From the NCBI GenBank assembly GCA_945861345.1, contig CAMATX010000006.1, positions 1 through 47,557 on the forward strand: a DNA stretch of 47,557 nt. The letters run 5' to 3'. The notes beneath the pieces were generated by a model. The model saw only the letters and a list, made by a program, of their open reading frames with translations. It was not told the DNA's origin and did no database searches. Shown in pieces: positions 33,767 through 43,601 of this stretch (the stretch's first letter is position 1; each line of letters opens with the position of its first letter). Source of the DNA: Comamonas sp. lk. Its GTDB lineage: Bacteria; Pseudomonadota; Gammaproteobacteria; Burkholderiales; Burkholderiaceae_C. Made by a program: the position numbers and the translations under genes.

Positions 33767-35659
33767 TCAAGGGCTAGCAACAGGGGCTGCTTGCAAGGCG
33801 CTAAAGCCTTGCACACAAGCGGCCAGCACCGCCCGTATTTGGAAATCATCCTCGGCGACAGCGGCGGCACGCAAGGCGCTCAAATGGTCCTGCAAAACGT
33901 CCCAAGGCAACATATCTTCGTGGGCTTTCATGATTCGCGGATGGAGGGTGCTTTGCGGATTGTCGCCGATCAGCAACTCCTCGTAGAGTTTCTCGCCCGG
34001 GCGCAGGCCAGTGATGGCGATCTCGATATCGCCGCTGGGGTTCGCCGAGTCGCGCACCGCGAGGCCAGCCAACTGGACCATGCGGTGGGCCAAGTCCAGG
34101 ATCTTGACCGGTTCGCCCATGTCCAGGACAAACACGTCGCCGCCCTGGCCCATGGCGCCGGCCTGCAGCACCAGTTGGGCCGCCTCGGTAATGGTCATGA
34201 AATAGCGGGTGACCTCCGGGTGGGTCACGGTCAGTGGCCCGCCCGCAGCCAACTGCTGCCGGAAAAACGGCACCACGCTGCCGCTGCTGCCCAACACATT
34301 GCCAAAGCGGACCATAGAAAAACAGGTGCTGCCTGGATCGCTATGGCGCTGGGCCAGCGCCTGCAACACCAGCTCGGCCATGCGCTTGCTGGCGCCCATG
34401 ATGTTGGTGGGGCGCACCGCCTTGTCGGTGCTGATCAGCACAAAACGGCCCACTTGGGCCTCGAGCGCGGCGGCGGCCACCGATAGAGTGCCGAAAACGT
34501 TATTGAGCACGCCCTGACCGGGGTTGAACTCCACCAGCGGCACATGCTTATAGGCCGCCGCGTGGTAGACGGTGGCGGGACGGTGGTGCAGGCACAAGGC
34601 CTTCATGTGGGCGCTATCGCTCACACGGGCCAAAACGGGCACCAGCGCGATATCGGCCAGCGCACCCGAGCGCAGCGCCAATAATTCTTGGTGGATGCTG
34701 TAGAGCGCAAACTCGCTGTGGTCCAGCAAGACCAGTGTTCGGGGACGCTGGGCAAAAATTTGGCGTGACAGTTCGCTTCCAATGCTGCCGCCTGCGCCGG
34801 TGACCATGACCACCTGCCCGGCGATGTCCTGGGCCAGCAAATCGGCGCGCGGGGGCACCGGATCGCGCCCGAGCAGGTCTTCGATGTCCAGTTCCCGAAA
34901 ATCCTGGACCTTGACGCGTCCACTGGCCAAGTCCTGCATGCTTGGCAAGGTGCGCACGTGCACCGCAAGCGCCTTGAGCGCATCGACCACAGCCTTACGC
35001 CGCTCGCGCGTGGCGCCGGGGATGGCCAGCAAAATATCGGTCACGCCCTCGCGGGCAATGCGTTCGGCCACAGTGCTGGCGGGCCAGACGGGCACGCCGT
35101 TGATGCTGCGCCCGCATTTGGCTGGATCGTCGTCCACAAAGCCCACCAGCGTGAATTGGCGCGATACCGCCAGGGCCACAGCGGTTTGCACGCCAGCCGT
35201 GCCCGCACCAAAAATGAGCAAGCGGCCGGCGCCGTTCTCTGCGCTGCGCCCCATACCCGCCAGCCAAAAACGTGCCATGGCACGGCTGGTAGCCACCAAA
35301 ATCAAAAATACCAAGGGCTGCAAAATGCCTAAACTGCGCGGCACCATGGTCCACTGAACGCTGACCAACACCGCACTGAGCGCCAGGGCGTAGACGCCCA
35401 CCGCTTTGGCCGTCGCAATCAAGGCGGCCTGCCCGGTATACCGAAACACGGCCCGGTAGAGCCCGAAATGGATAAATACCGGAATGGCCAGGCAAGGCGC
35501 CATCACATAAACACGTAACTGCAAGGCATCGGGTATGTGCAAAGTATCTAGGCGCAGAGAAAAGGCCACCCATGTGGCCAGCACCGAGAGCACCAGGTCC
35601 AGCCCGATCACCACCAGTTGTTTGGCGCTGCGCGGCCAATCCAGTACCTGTAACTGCAT
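33767..35659 (-). CDS. Membrane nucleotide-sugar 4,6-dehydratase, WbpM/CapD-like
   Basis: A 630-residue WbpM/PglF-type enzyme that converts UDP-GlcNAc to UDP-4-keto-6-deoxy-GlcNAc. Four hydrophobic helices lie in about residues 8-130. An N-terminal Rossmann unit follows ([17 protein letters not shown] near 148), then the catalytic dehydratase unit ([13 protein letters not shown] near 288, [30 protein letters not shown]). As in the large WbpM group, Met replaces the usual catalytic Tyr three residues before Ala-Ser-Lys. I chose the ATG at 35659; 33 more residues upstream are open but atypical. With the WbpV-like reductase and the phosphoglycosyl transferase at 36-37.7 kb it suggests UDP-QuiNAc or UDP-FucNAc synthesis (inference). 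It lies just beyond the H-NS terminator. Confidence 0.92.
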   Translation of the reverse strand: MQLQVLDWPRSAKQLVVIGLDLVLSVLATWVAFSLRLDTLHIPDALQLRVYVMAPCLAIPVFIHFGLYRAVFRYTGQAALIATAKAVGVYALALSAVLVSVQWTMVPRSLGILQPLVFLILVATSRAMARFWLAGMGRSAENGAGRLLIFGAGTAGVQTAVALAVSRQFTLVGFVDDDPAKCGRSINGVPVWPASTVAERIAREGVTDILLAIPGATRERRKAVVDALKALAVHVRTLPSMQDLASGRVKVQDFRELDIEDLLGRDPVPPRADLLAQDIAGQVVMVTGAGGSIGSELSRQIFAQRPRTLVLLDHSEFALYSIHQELLALRSGALADIALVPVLARVSDSAHMKALCLHHRPATVYHAAAYKHVPLVEFNPGQGVLNNVFGTLSVAAAALEAQVGRFVLISTDKAVRPTNIMGASKRMAELVLQALAQRHSDPGSTCFSMVRFGNVLGSSGSVVPFFRQQLAAGGPLTVTHPEVTRYFMTITEAAQLVLQAGAMGQGGDVFVLDMGEPVKILDLAHRMVQLAGLAVRDSANPSGDIEIAITGLRPGEKLYEELLIGDNPQSTLHPRIMKAHEDMLPWDVLQDHLSALRAAAVAEDDFQIRAVLAACVQGFSALQAAPVASP

Positions 35660-35689
35660 GGTGGGTCGATACCTTTGAAAACCTAGAGC

Positions 35690-35721
35690 AAAAAAATAGG
35701 CGGGCGATAAATCGCCCGCCT
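35690..35721 (-). terminator. Intrinsic terminator of the H-NS gene
   Basis: On the minus strand a perfect 10-bp stem AGGCGGGCGA/TCGCCCGCCT (35698-35721) with a TTTA loop is followed within one base by seven T. It lies about 60 bp after the H-NS stop and separates that gene from the dehydratase gene. Confidence 0.88.
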
Positions 35722-35782
35722 GCCTGCACGTGCCGCGATCGGATGCATGTACATACACCCTCGGCCGTTGCGGGAGCGCGCC

Positions 35783-36145
35783 TTAGCTGGCAGTCGCAGG
35801 GCTGACCGCAAAGGATTCTTTGCTTTGGCCTTGGGCGACCAAAGCAGCCAGCCATTTGGGCGTCAGGCCACGGCCAGACCAGGCCTCACCGTTGGGGCCG
35901 CGGTACTTGGCCGCCACGGGCGTACCCGATTTGCGCGATGCTTTGGGCGCCTTGGGTGCTTTCACTTTGGCCACGCGGCCGGGTTTTCCGGCCTTGCGGG
36001 TTTGAATATCTTTAACGGTAATTCCAAAGGCTTGCATCTTGGCCTGAATCTCTTTGACCGTGGCTGCAAATTCCTTGGTTTTGATGTCTGAAGCCTGTTT
36101 TTGCAGCTTTTCAATTTGACTTTGAATATCTACCAGATTACTCAT
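35783..36145 (-). CDS. H-NS-family nucleoid protein
   Basis: A 120-residue H-NS-like DNA-binding protein of the betaproteobacterial type. The N-terminal coiled coil for dimer and oligomer formation is MSNLVDIQSQIEKLQKQASDIK through about residue 50. A Lys/Ala/Pro-rich linker covers about 50-78. The C-terminal domain YRGPNGEAWSGRGLTPKWL carries the SGRGLTP loop, equivalent to the TGQGRTP minor-groove motif of H-NS. Such proteins silence AT-rich, often acquired DNA. It has its own promoter and terminator, although it lies inside a polysaccharide locus. GGAG lies 9 bp before the ATG. Confidence 0.93.
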   Translation of the reverse strand: MSNLVDIQSQIEKLQKQASDIKTKEFAATVKEIQAKMQAFGITVKDIQTRKAGKPGRVAKVKAPKAPKASRKSGTPVAAKYRGPNGEAWSGRGLTPKWLAALVAQGQSKESFAVSPATAS

Positions 36146-36164
36146 AATGCGAAACTCCTATAAA

Positions 36165-36176
36165 TGTGGTGCCACA
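36165..36176. promoter_or_regulatory. Palindrome at the H-NS transcription start
   Basis: TGTGG-TG-CCACA is an inverted repeat with perfect 5-bp arms, directly downstream of the -10 box and where the transcript should start. It could be a repressor site or a start-site-proximal element. No regulator is identified. Confidence 0.35.
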
Positions 36177-36205
36177 ATTATAATGCGATTGGGGATTAAT
36201 GTGAC
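36177..36205 (-). promoter_or_regulatory. Sigma-70 promoter of the H-NS gene
   Basis: On the minus strand the -10 box is a perfect TATAAT (36177-36182), 17 bp from a GTCACA -35 box (36200-36205) that matches four of six consensus bases. The predicted transcript starts near 36170, giving a leader of about 25 nt with GGAG. The -35 box lies between the end of the sugar transferase gene and this gene. Confidence 0.65.
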
Positions 36206-36765
36206 ACATCTTTTCGGGCAATTACCTTGATCCCTGTCAAACATAAAATCTTTAAATCTAACAAAAACGATTTTTTCAGTAAATACTCATAGTCCAATGC
36301 CACTTTTTGTTCCAGGGGTAATTCGTCGCGCCCGTTGATTTGGGCCCAGCCGGTCAGACCCGGAACCAGTGCGTCAATACCTTTGGCTGAACGCATGGCC
36401 ATCAAATCGTGCTGGTTAAATAGCGCAGGACGCGGTCCGACAAAGCTCATGTCTCCAGTAAGGATGCTCCATAACTGTGGCAGCTCGTCCAAACTGCTTT
36501 TGCGCAAAAATGGGCCGATCGGGGTTAATACCGATTCTGGGTTCATTAGTAAATGGGTTGCCAGCGCCGGCGTACCCAATCTCATACTGCGAAATTTGGG
36601 CATTTTGAATATTTTGTTATTTTTGCCAATTCTGTCAGACCAATATAAGGCCGGGCCGGGTGAGCTCATACGCACGGCCAAGGCCAATATCAGCAAGGGT
36701 ATTAGCAATAACACACCCAGTATGAGGCTGAGCACAAGATCAAATAAACGTTTAATCCAACTCAT
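36196..36765 (-). CDS. Small phosphoglycosyl transferase (PglC-like) that starts glycan assembly
   Basis: A 189-residue monotopic phosphoglycosyl transferase with one N-terminal membrane segment (RLFDLVLSLILGVLLLIPLL, about residues 5-24). Typical motifs are SSPGPALYWSDRIGKN, FKMPKFRSM, the catalytic Asp-Glu in SSLDELPQL, and MSFVGPRP. It moves a sugar-1-phosphate from a UDP-sugar to undecaprenyl phosphate at the membrane. I chose the ATG at 36765 because it overlaps the epimerase stop as ATGA; the open frame upstream to 37056 lies inside the epimerase gene. The neighbouring WbpV-like and WbpM-like enzymes suggest a QuiNAc-1-phosphate or FucNAc-1-phosphate substrate. Only the catalytic C-terminal module is present, without the WcaJ-type membrane part. 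Confidence 0.9.
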   Translation of the reverse strand: MSWIKRLFDLVLSLILGVLLLIPLLILALAVRMSSPGPALYWSDRIGKNNKIFKMPKFRSMRLGTPALATHLLMNPESVLTPIGPFLRKSSLDELPQLWSILTGDMSFVGPRPALFNQHDLMAMRSAKGIDALVPGLTGWAQINGRDELPLEQKVALDYEYLLKKSFLLDLKILCLTGIKVIARKDVSH

Positions 36766-37673
36766 AGTGCCGATACTGCATGCTGCAATCCCTCGTCGAT
36801 GGAATTGGACGGAGTCCATGCCAATAATTTTTCGGCTTTGGAAATATCCACTTGCAAATTGCCACACAGGCGATCGACCGCTGCACTGCGCCCCAACAGG
36901 CGGCCCGCCAAGCGCAGCCAAGGCATAGGCACCGAAAAGGTGCGTGAAGGGCATCCTAAAGCCTGTGCCATATGCCCGATCAACTGTGCAGTGGAGATAT
37001 CCTTTCCATCGCTGACCAAAAACGTCTGGTTGGCAGCGGCCGGGTGGTGGCAGCACAGGTTGATAAATTCGACCAAATTGTCCAGCCCCAGCAGGCTGCG
37101 TCGGTTATCGACCGCGCCCAGCGGCAGCGGCCAACCAGCCCGAACCGCGCGCAGCAGCGCGGCGAAATTGGCCTTGACCCCCGGCCCATAGACCAAAGGC
37201 GCGCGAATGATGACCAACTCCAAGCCAGTTTCTCGGGCGAGCGCATCCAAGGCCAGCTCGGCCTCCCATTTGGATTGTCCATAGGCATCCTCGGGTGCGG
37301 GCGTATCTGCCTCATTGAGCGGATGGCCGGGCGCACTGTGCTCACCAAGCACTTTGACCGAGCTAAGAAACACCATGCGCTTGACCCCGGCCTCCACGGC
37401 GCAGCGGGCAAGGCGAACGCTGGCATGGACATTGGCTTGCCGGAAAGCCTCCAAGGGGTCGGCCGCACTTTCGCGCATGACATGAACCCGCGCGGCCAGG
37501 TGAACCACGGTGCCCGCGCCGGCCAAAGTGTGGTGCCAATCCAAGCTTGGGTCACGCAGGGACATGGCGCAGGCCGATGGACCCCAGTGCGCCATCAGGG
37601 CGCGGCCCACAAAGCCGCTGGCGCCGGTGATCACAAGCGGGGCCGCGCACTGGGCCGCAGCGGTGGCGCTCAC
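36762..37673 (-). CDS. NAD-dependent epimerase/reductase, WbpV/WreQ-like
   Basis: A 303-residue extended short-chain dehydrogenase. The Rossmann motif TGASGFVG lies at about residues 16-23, and the catalytic YGQSK at Tyr131/Lys135 with Ser near 104. LAARVHVMRE and KRMVFLSSVKVLGE are hallmarks of the WbpV group, which reduces or epimerises 4-keto-6-deoxy-HexNAc sugars. The start is a GTG at 37673, overlapping the glycosyltransferase stop as GTGA. The longer open frame to 37889 would run into that gene and adds no recognisable sequence. Its partner dehydratase is WbpM-like (33767-35659). The product is probably UDP-QuiNAc; a UDP-hexose 4-epimerase role is the alternative. Confidence 0.86.
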   Translation of the reverse strand: MSATAAAQCAAPLVITGASGFVGRALMAHWGPSACAMSLRDPSLDWHHTLAGAGTVVHLAARVHVMRESAADPLEAFRQANVHASVRLARCAVEAGVKRMVFLSSVKVLGEHSAPGHPLNEADTPAPEDAYGQSKWEAELALDALARETGLELVIIRAPLVYGPGVKANFAALLRAVRAGWPLPLGAVDNRRSLLGLDNLVEFINLCCHHPAAANQTFLVSDGKDISTAQLIGHMAQALGCPSRTFSVPMPWLRLAGRLLGRSAAVDRLCGNLQVDISKAEKLLAWTPSNSIDEGLQHAVSAL

Positions 37674-38416
37674 CAGGAGAATTCCCGCGCTTTCATGGGG
37701 TAACGCAGCAGCAGTTGCCACCAGCTGCTGGAAATATGGTTTTCCCGGCAGGCGCGCAGCATCTCCCGGTTGAGCCGCCAACTGGCCGCAAAGCCACTGG
37801 TGCTGGCCCCGCCAGTGCGCATGCGCGCGAGCACTTGGGGCACATGGCGGTGGAGCAATCCGGTGTTTTTGAACACGCGGGCGATCCATTCAAAGTCACC
37901 GGCGATACGGTAATCCGTCTTAAAAACACCAAAACGCACAAACAGCGAGCGCTTAACGAACAACGCGGGGTGCGCTGGCTGCCAGCCCCGGGCAATACCG
38001 GCCGTGGCGAAATGGCTGGAGTCATAGCGCCGAAATACTTTGTCGGGCCGCTGAGGCTTGAAATACTCGACATCGCCATACAGCGCGTCCAGCTTCTCGG
38101 CTTGCATTAGCTGCATCGCACTCTCAATGACCTGGGTGTCCAAGTAGTAGTCGTCGGCGTTCAAAAATGCCACTATCTCCCCGGTGGCCAGGCGCAAACC
38201 TTTGTTCATGGCGTCGTATATGCCCGCATCCGGCTCGGAGATGCAATGGGCGATGCGCTGCGAGTTGGCGCCAATCACCTGCAAGGTGTTGTCGGTGGAG
38301 GCGCCGTCAATAATGATGTGCTCAATGTCGGGCCAAGTTTGCTGCGCCACCGAGCGCACGGCCGCACCGACGGTTTCGGCGCAGTTGTAGCAGACAGTAA
38401 TGACGCTGATCTTCAT
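37670..38416 (-). CDS. Family 2 glycosyltransferase
   Basis: A 248-residue GT-A fold glycosyltransferase of family GT2. The nucleotide-binding start MKISVITVCYNCAETVGAAV is followed by HIIIDGASTDNTLQV and the metal-binding region FLNADDYYLD (the DXD-like block); IAGDFEWIAR is in the catalytic pocket. It belongs to the colanic-acid-type WcaA/WcaE-like cluster and has no membrane segments. It should add one sugar to the undecaprenyl-linked glycan started by the downstream phosphoglycosyl transferase. The stop overlaps the epimerase GTG start. The 210 bp upstream to the flippase gene hold no gene or clear signal. Confidence 0.88.
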   Translation of the reverse strand: MKISVITVCYNCAETVGAAVRSVAQQTWPDIEHIIIDGASTDNTLQVIGANSQRIAHCISEPDAGIYDAMNKGLRLATGEIVAFLNADDYYLDTQVIESAMQLMQAEKLDALYGDVEYFKPQRPDKVFRRYDSSHFATAGIARGWQPAHPALFVKRSLFVRFGVFKTDYRIAGDFEWIARVFKNTGLLHRHVPQVLARMRTGGASTSGFAASWRLNREMLRACRENHISSSWWQLLLRYPMKAREFSW

Positions 38417-38626
38417 GGGTCTAGCCTACCACTATAGACAAACCCCAGCGGGAGTTCTGCCCCCAAATACCCCGCCCAAACCCGCAAAATCTCCCTAAAT
38501 CAGGCCATCGTGCGCCATTTGCCAGGACCACCGCCGGTACGGTAAACCGATTTTCAGCGCCGGCCATCCGCGCCTTTTTGGGTCAAGGCACGCTTACCCG
38601 CTACCGTCAGGGAACCGCGATACCGC

Positions 38627-40051
38627 TTAATGGACGCGATGAAGCTTGCTGTCCATCGGCCGACCGTGTGCGATGGATTGGATTTTGGGCAGAAATACAT
38701 ATCCGTAAGCGATCAGGTGCGTGAGCAGGTACACCAGCGCCGTGCACAGAGGCACGGCAATCAGCCCCCACTGGCCCACGGCCCAGACTTTAAGCGGAAG
38801 CAAAACAGCGCAAAACACCACCACCACCACCGTTTGCTCACGCACAACGCCCGCGCCATTCAAAAACATGGCTAAGGCGCCGCCTAGGCATTCCAGGACG
38901 GTCCAGAGCGCACAGGCGGCAAACAAGGCCATGGGCACCAACACCTTGCCGCCAGTCCAAAAGTCGATCACCGGCGCGCTGACCAGGCTGAGCAAGGCGG
39001 CCCCCATGAACGCGGCACCGGTAGTGAGAAGCAAACTCCAGCGCAGCGTTTTGCGCACAAAAGCGTGGTCGTCCCGCGCCAGTGCGTCGGCGTACGCCCC
39101 CCAAAACGGCGTATTGAAAATGGCAAGAGGTTGGGACACCAGCAGCAAAAGGCGCTGCGCCACGCCCAGCACCGCCACCTGCGCGGCGCCTAAGAGGCTA
39201 GAGACAATCAGAGCGTCGGCGCCCGTGGCAATCATGCCGCCCACTTGCAGCAAAAAAAACAAACCGCCGTCGCGCCATAAGCCGGGTACGACCTGCGCAG
39301 CGTGGGTCGCCCACCCTTTCAGGCGCAAAAGTCCGCTGCGATGCAGTATCACCAGCAAGCCCAGGCTGGCCATGGTCTGCATACCAAAGCTAACCAGCAC
39401 CAAGGTGGCAATATTGGCCTGGGCCTTGGCGGCAAGGCCTAGGCCGATCAGCGCCAACACCGATCCGGCGGCGGCGCTAGCGTGCGCCAGATAGGACTTT
39501 TGTAAGCCGGCGAAAATCCCATTCAGGGCAGAATTGAAGATGCCGATGGCAAAAAACAGCCCAAATACGGCGGCTGCATTTCTGGTTTCCTCCACCAAGA
39601 GCTTGTTTGCGCTACGCAATACCAGGTCCCAAGGCAGGTAGTGAAGCACGAGTTGGAGCAAGGTGCCCGCAACCAGCGCAATCAGGGCCATGAAACCTAG
39701 GCCGCCAGAAACCAGCTTGGACAGCGAAGCACTGGACCCTTGGGCATGCGCGAACGCCACCTGGTTGGTCAAGGCATTTCCCACGCCCAGCCCCAAAAAA
39801 GCGAGCACAAAGGACAGACTGGAAATCAGCATCCAGGCGCCAAGCCGGTCGGGGCCCAGATAAGGTGCGGTCAGGCTGACACTTAAAACCATTACCGCCA
39901 GCGCCAGCGCCTTGTTGCCGGCGTTGGCCAGCATGGCCAGCAGGGCCCGCCGATAGCGTTCATCAGCGCGCCCCTGTTCGCTGTGGGTGTCAAAAGCCCC
40001 CGATCGCAGTAGGCTGAACGCTTTACGCAGCAATGCGATGGGGGAACTCAT
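38627..40051 (-). CDS. Wzx-type polysaccharide flippase
   Basis: A 474-residue integral membrane protein of the MOP/Wzx superfamily with about 12-14 hydrophobic segments, beginning at ANAGNKALALAVMVLSVSLTAPYLG. That block and GLGVGNALTNQVAFAHAQG are typical of O-antigen and teichoic-acid flippases. It should carry undecaprenyl-linked repeat units across the inner membrane. I chose the ATG at 40051 (MSSPIALLRKAFSLLR); the open frame to 40204 is a read-through into the fcl gene region. There is no Wzy polymerase in the window, so it must lie elsewhere or the unit is used for another glycan. It follows fcl by 38 bp. Confidence 0.88.
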   Translation of the reverse strand: MSSPIALLRKAFSLLRSGAFDTHSEQGRADERYRRALLAMLANAGNKALALAVMVLSVSLTAPYLGPDRLGAWMLISSLSFVLAFLGLGVGNALTNQVAFAHAQGSSASLSKLVSGGLGFMALIALVAGTLLQLVLHYLPWDLVLRSANKLLVEETRNAAAVFGLFFAIGIFNSALNGIFAGLQKSYLAHASAAAGSVLALIGLGLAAKAQANIATLVLVSFGMQTMASLGLLVILHRSGLLRLKGWATHAAQVVPGLWRDGGLFFLLQVGGMIATGADALIVSSLLGAAQVAVLGVAQRLLLLVSQPLAIFNTPFWGAYADALARDDHAFVRKTLRWSLLLTTGAAFMGAALLSLVSAPVIDFWTGGKVLVPMALFAACALWTVLECLGGALAMFLNGAGVVREQTVVVVVFCAVLLPLKVWAVGQWGLIAVPLCTALVYLLTHLIAYGYVFLPKIQSIAHGRPMDSKLHRVH

Positions 40052-40089
40052 CCCAGCGCACAGACTGACGGGGCCCGCATAGCGTGAAA

Positions 40090-41067
40090 TTAAAACTGCG
40101 CCCGCAGGCCAGTGACCATGTCGCGGTAGGCCAGGGCCAAGCCCGCATCTAAATCGACATGGGGGCTCCAGCCCAAGGCGTTGAGGCAGCGGCTGTCCAT
40201 CCATTTGCGTGGCGCGCCATCGGGTTTGCTGCTGTCAAACACGATCGCCCCTTGGTAACCCACGGCCCGCTTGACCGACTCGGCAAGCTGGGCAATCGTC
40301 ACATCACTGCCGTAGCCCACATTGATGTGGCTTTGCATCGGCTTGGTCCGCGCCCGGTAAGTGGCCGCGGGCAGTTGCATGACAAAGACGCTCGCAGCGG
40401 CCATGTCATCGACGTACAAAAATTCACGCCGGGGGTTGCCGGTGCCCCAAATGAGCACATCAGGTGCGTTGGCCAATTTGGCCTCGTGAAAGCGACGAAT
40501 CAAAGCCGGAATAACGTGGCTGTTTTCGGGGTGGTAGTTGTCCCCCGGGCCGTACAAATTGGTGGGCATGACGCTGCGGTAGTCGTGGCCGTATTGGCGG
40601 TTGTAGCTCTCGCACAACTTGATGCCGGCGATTTTGGCGACCGCATAAGGCTCGTTGGTGGGCTCCAGCGGACCGGTAAGCAAGGCGTTTTCAGACATGG
40701 GTTGATGCGCCTGGCGCGGATAAATACAACTACTACCCAGAAATAGAAGCTTGTTGACACCATGCAAATGGGCCGCATGCACCACATTGGCTTGCACCAT
40801 CAGGTTGTCGTAGATGAAATCAGCCGGGTAGGTGTTGTTGGCGTGAATGCCACCAACTTTGGCCGCCGCGAGGTACACCTGCGTGGGCCGCTCCTGGTCA
40901 AACAAGGACTGCACTGCCGCCTGGTTACACAAGTCCAACTCGGCGTGGGTTCGGGTGATGAGCTGCTCCGGGCGAAGACCTTGGGCCAGTAATGCACGCA
41001 CGATGGCACTGCCCACCATGCCGCGGTGACCCGCTACAAATATTTTGTCTGTGCTGCTAAAGGGCAT
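40090..41067 (-). CDS. fcl: GDP-L-fucose synthase
   Basis: A 325-residue bifunctional 3,5-epimerase/4-reductase that turns GDP-4-keto-6-deoxy-D-mannose into GDP-L-fucose with NADPH. The Rossmann loop is [14 protein letters not shown] near residues 11-24. [22 protein letters not shown] and [16 protein letters not shown] are fully characteristic, and catalytic Tyr/Lys sit in [37 protein letters not shown] follows. The length is normal. It lies 3 bp after gmd in the manC-gmd-fcl order, the standard GDP-fucose pathway arrangement. Confidence 0.96.
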   Translation of the reverse strand: MPFSSTDKIFVAGHRGMVGSAIVRALLAQGLRPEQLITRTHAELDLCNQAAVQSLFDQERPTQVYLAAAKVGGIHANNTYPADFIYDNLMVQANVVHAAHLHGVNKLLFLGSSCIYPRQAHQPMSENALLTGPLEPTNEPYAVAKIAGIKLCESYNRQYGHDYRSVMPTNLYGPGDNYHPENSHVIPALIRRFHEAKLANAPDVLIWGTGNPRREFLYVDDMAAASVFVMQLPAATYRARTKPMQSHINVGYGSDVTIAQLAESVKRAVGYQGAIVFDSSKPDGAPRKWMDSRCLNALGWSPHVDLDAGLALAYRDMVTGLRAQF

Positions 41068-41070
41068 CGC

Positions 41071-42171
41071 TTATTCCGTGCTGATGTGCACGGCAAAGCC
41101 GTGTTGCTTGAGCAAGACGTGCTTTTGCGCTTCACGCAAGTCGCTGGCGACCATTTCTTGGATCATTTCGTCGAGGCTCGTTTCGGGCACCCAACCTAGT
41201 TTATCCTTGGCTTTGGTCGGATCGCCCAGTAATGTCTCTACCTCAGCGGGTCGGAAAAAGTGGGGGTCAATACGGACGACCACCTGGTCATCCCACGAGC
41301 CAGTCTCGTTAATTCCACTGCCGCTCCAAATAATTTTCTTCCCGATCGCTTCGGAGGTTTTCTCTATGAACTGCCGCACCGAATACTGCACGCCCGTAGC
41401 AATTACGAAATCGTCGGCCGTCGCTTGCTGCAACATCATCCACTGCATTCGCACGTAGTCCTTGGCATGGCCCCAGTCGCGCAAGGAATCGAGATTGCCC
41501 ATATATAGACAGTTTTCCAAGCCCAGACTGATGTTTGCCAGACCTCGCGTGATTTTTCGGGTGACGAAAGTTTCGCCGCGACGTGGACTTTCGTGGTTGA
41601 ACAATATGCCGTTACAGGCGAACATGCCATAGGCTTCCCGATAGTTGACCGTGATCCAATACGCATACATCTTTGCCACTGCATAGGGACTGCGTGGATG
41701 AAATGGTGTAGTTTCCTTTTGCGGAGTTTCTTGCACGAAACCGTAGAGCTCACTAGTGCTAGCTTGGTAAAAACGGGTTTTTTTCTCCAAACCCAGAATC
41801 CGGATCGACTCTAGGATGCGCAAAGTTCCTATAGCATCGACATCGGCGGTGTACTCTGGACTTTCAAAACTCACAGCCACATGGCTTTGCGCGCCGAGAT
41901 TGTAAATTTCATCCGGCTGGGTTTCTTTGATGATGCGCAGTAAATTGCTGGTGTCCGTCAAGTCGCCGTAGTGCAGGACCAGGCGGTTATCGGTTTGGTG
42001 GGTGTCGTGAGAGAGGTGGTCCAGCCTTTGTGTATTAAAGGTACTAGCCCGACGCAACAGACCATGAACCACGTAGCCCTTTTCAAGCAAAAGCTCTGCG
42101 AGGTATGAGCCATCTTGGCCAGTAATGCCCGTAATTAAAGCGACTTTGGGATTCATAAGTGATATTTTCAT
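41071..42171 (-). CDS. gmd: GDP-mannose 4,6-dehydratase
   Basis: A 366-residue dehydratase that makes GDP-4-keto-6-deoxy-D-mannose from GDP-mannose. Motifs are [74 protein letters not shown], catalytic [12 protein letters not shown], and the GDP-binding [16 protein letters not shown]. The ATG at 42171 overlaps the manC stop as ATGA; a second in-frame ATG at 42156 is also possible and neither has a strong ribosome site. Its product is the common precursor of GDP-L-fucose (Fcl, next gene) and GDP-D-rhamnose (the reductase at 2191-3039). Confidence 0.97.
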   Translation of the reverse strand: MKISLMNPKVALITGITGQDGSYLAELLLEKGYVVHGLLRRASTFNTQRLDHLSHDTHQTDNRLVLHYGDLTDTSNLLRIIKETQPDEIYNLGAQSHVAVSFESPEYTADVDAIGTLRILESIRILGLEKKTRFYQASTSELYGFVQETPQKETTPFHPRSPYAVAKMYAYWITVNYREAYGMFACNGILFNHESPRRGETFVTRKITRGLANISLGLENCLYMGNLDSLRDWGHAKDYVRMQWMMLQQATADDFVIATGVQYSVRQFIEKTSEAIGKKIIWSGSGINETGSWDDQVVVRIDPHFFRPAEVETLLGDPTKAKDKLGWVPETSLDEMIQEMVASDLREAQKHVLLKQHGFAVHISTE

Positions 42172-43601
42172 TTTCTACCGTAATTGTCTTCGAAGCGCAC
42201 GATGTCGTCCTCGCCGAGGTAGTCACCGCTTTGTACTTCGATGATCTCTAGCGCCACCTTCCCGGGATTTGCGAGGCGGTGCTTTTGACCTAATGGAATA
42301 AAAGTACTCTGGTTTTCACCAACGATCAGCACCTGGTCTCCGACAGTAACTTCGGCCGTGCCTTTAACCACCACCCAGTGTTCAGCCCTGTGATGGTGCA
42401 TTTGTAAAGAAAGGCTAGCCCCAGGCTTGACGCTAATTCGCTTGACCTGATGCCGCGGCCCGTTATCTACACTGTCATACCACCCCCAAGGACGAGCTAC
42501 ACGGCGGTGATGCAGCGCCTGCACGGCGTTAAGGGCTTGCAGCGCCACAACCACCTCTTTGACCGATTCGGCCTGCGCCGCATCAGCCACCAGCAAAGCA
42601 TCCGGCGTATCGATAATGAATAGCTTGCGCGTACCCAGTGCCACCACGGGGCGAGAGCCTGAAGCGTGGATATAGGTGTCCGACGCCTTAAGGTGGTGCG
42701 CATATGCGAGCTCACCGCCAGCGCGGTTGCCCTGCGCATCGGCGCTGGCTAGGTCCGCCACTGCATTCCAACTACCAACATCACTCCAAGCACCATGAAA
42801 CGGTAGCACCACGACCGCGTCATACGGCTCCATGACGGCGTAATCAATACTTTGGGAGCGGCAGGCGGCAAAAACGCCGGGCTCGGGCCGGTAAAACAGC
42901 TGTTCACCGACGGCATCTGCCTGCACCTGCGCCCAGGCAGCCACACAACTGGCATGGATATCGGCCGCGTGCCGCTGTAAAGCAGCTAGAAGTACGCCGG
43001 CTTTGCACAAGAAGATGCCAGCGTTCCATAAAACTTGCCCGCCCAAAAGCAGTTCCTGCGCCACCTGGGCATTGGGCTTTTCGATAAAGCGCGCCACCGC
43101 AAAGGCACCGTCGGGGCGGGCCTCGCCCTGAGCAATATAGCCATAGGCCGTGCTGGGAAAGCTCGGAAAAACGCCAAAAGTAACGATGGCGTCACTGTCC
43201 CGGGCTGCGGGTACACCTTGGCGCACCATGGTGGCAAATGCAACTGGGTCAGGAATGTGGTGGTCGGCCGGGCAAAAAAGCAGCAAGTCATCGGGCTGCG
43301 CGGCCAGGGCTCCCAGCGCCATAGCGGCAGCGGTATTGCGCGCCACCGGCTCCAATATCACTTTGCCGCCCCAACCGGCGTCCGAAAGGGTCTGCGAGAC
43401 CAGAAACCGATGGTCCTCGGAAGCGACGCAGACCATGTCGCCAGACGTTATCGGCCCCAAACGCTCAATCGTCATGCGCAACAGACTTTTGTCACCGAGT
43501 AGCGGAGCAAACTGCTTGGGCAGACTTTTGCGGCTGAGCGGCCACAGCCGGGTGCCGGATCCGCCGCACAAAACGACAGAGCTGATAGTGGGTAGGGTCA
43601 T
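42168..43601 (-). CDS. manC: Mannose-1-phosphate guanylyltransferase / mannose-6-phosphate isomerase
   Basis: A 477-residue bifunctional type II enzyme of the AlgA/WbpW/ManC family. The N-terminal nucleotidyltransferase has [23 protein letters not shown] and the sugar-binding [14 protein letters not shown]. The C-terminal cupin isomerase has [20 protein letters not shown], the metal-binding [17 protein letters not shown], and [10 protein letters not shown]. It makes GDP-mannose from mannose-1-phosphate and can produce mannose-6-phosphate from fructose-6-phosphate. A phosphomannomutase (ManB) is not in the window. First gene of the manC-gmd-fcl-wzx run and divergent from the DUF1840 gene, 100 bp away. 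Confidence 0.95.
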   Translation of the reverse strand: MTLPTISSVVLCGGSGTRLWPLSRKSLPKQFAPLLGDKSLLRMTIERLGPITSGDMVCVASEDHRFLVSQTLSDAGWGGKVILEPVARNTAAAMALGALAAQPDDLLLFCPADHHIPDPVAFATMVRQGVPAARDSDAIVTFGVFPSFPSTAYGYIAQGEARPDGAFAVARFIEKPNAQVAQELLLGGQVLWNAGIFLCKAGVLLAALQRHAADIHASCVAAWAQVQADAVGEQLFYRPEPGVFAACRSQSIDYAVMEPYDAVVVLPFHGAWSDVGSWNAVADLASADAQGNRAGGELAYAHHLKASDTYIHASGSRPVVALGTRKLFIIDTPDALLVADAAQAESVKEVVVALQALNAVQALHHRRVARPWGWYDSVDNGPRHQVKRISVKPGASLSLQMHHHRAEHWVVVKGTAEVTVGDQVLIVGENQSTFIPLGQKHRLANPGKVALEIIEVQSGDYLGEDDIVRFEDNYGRK

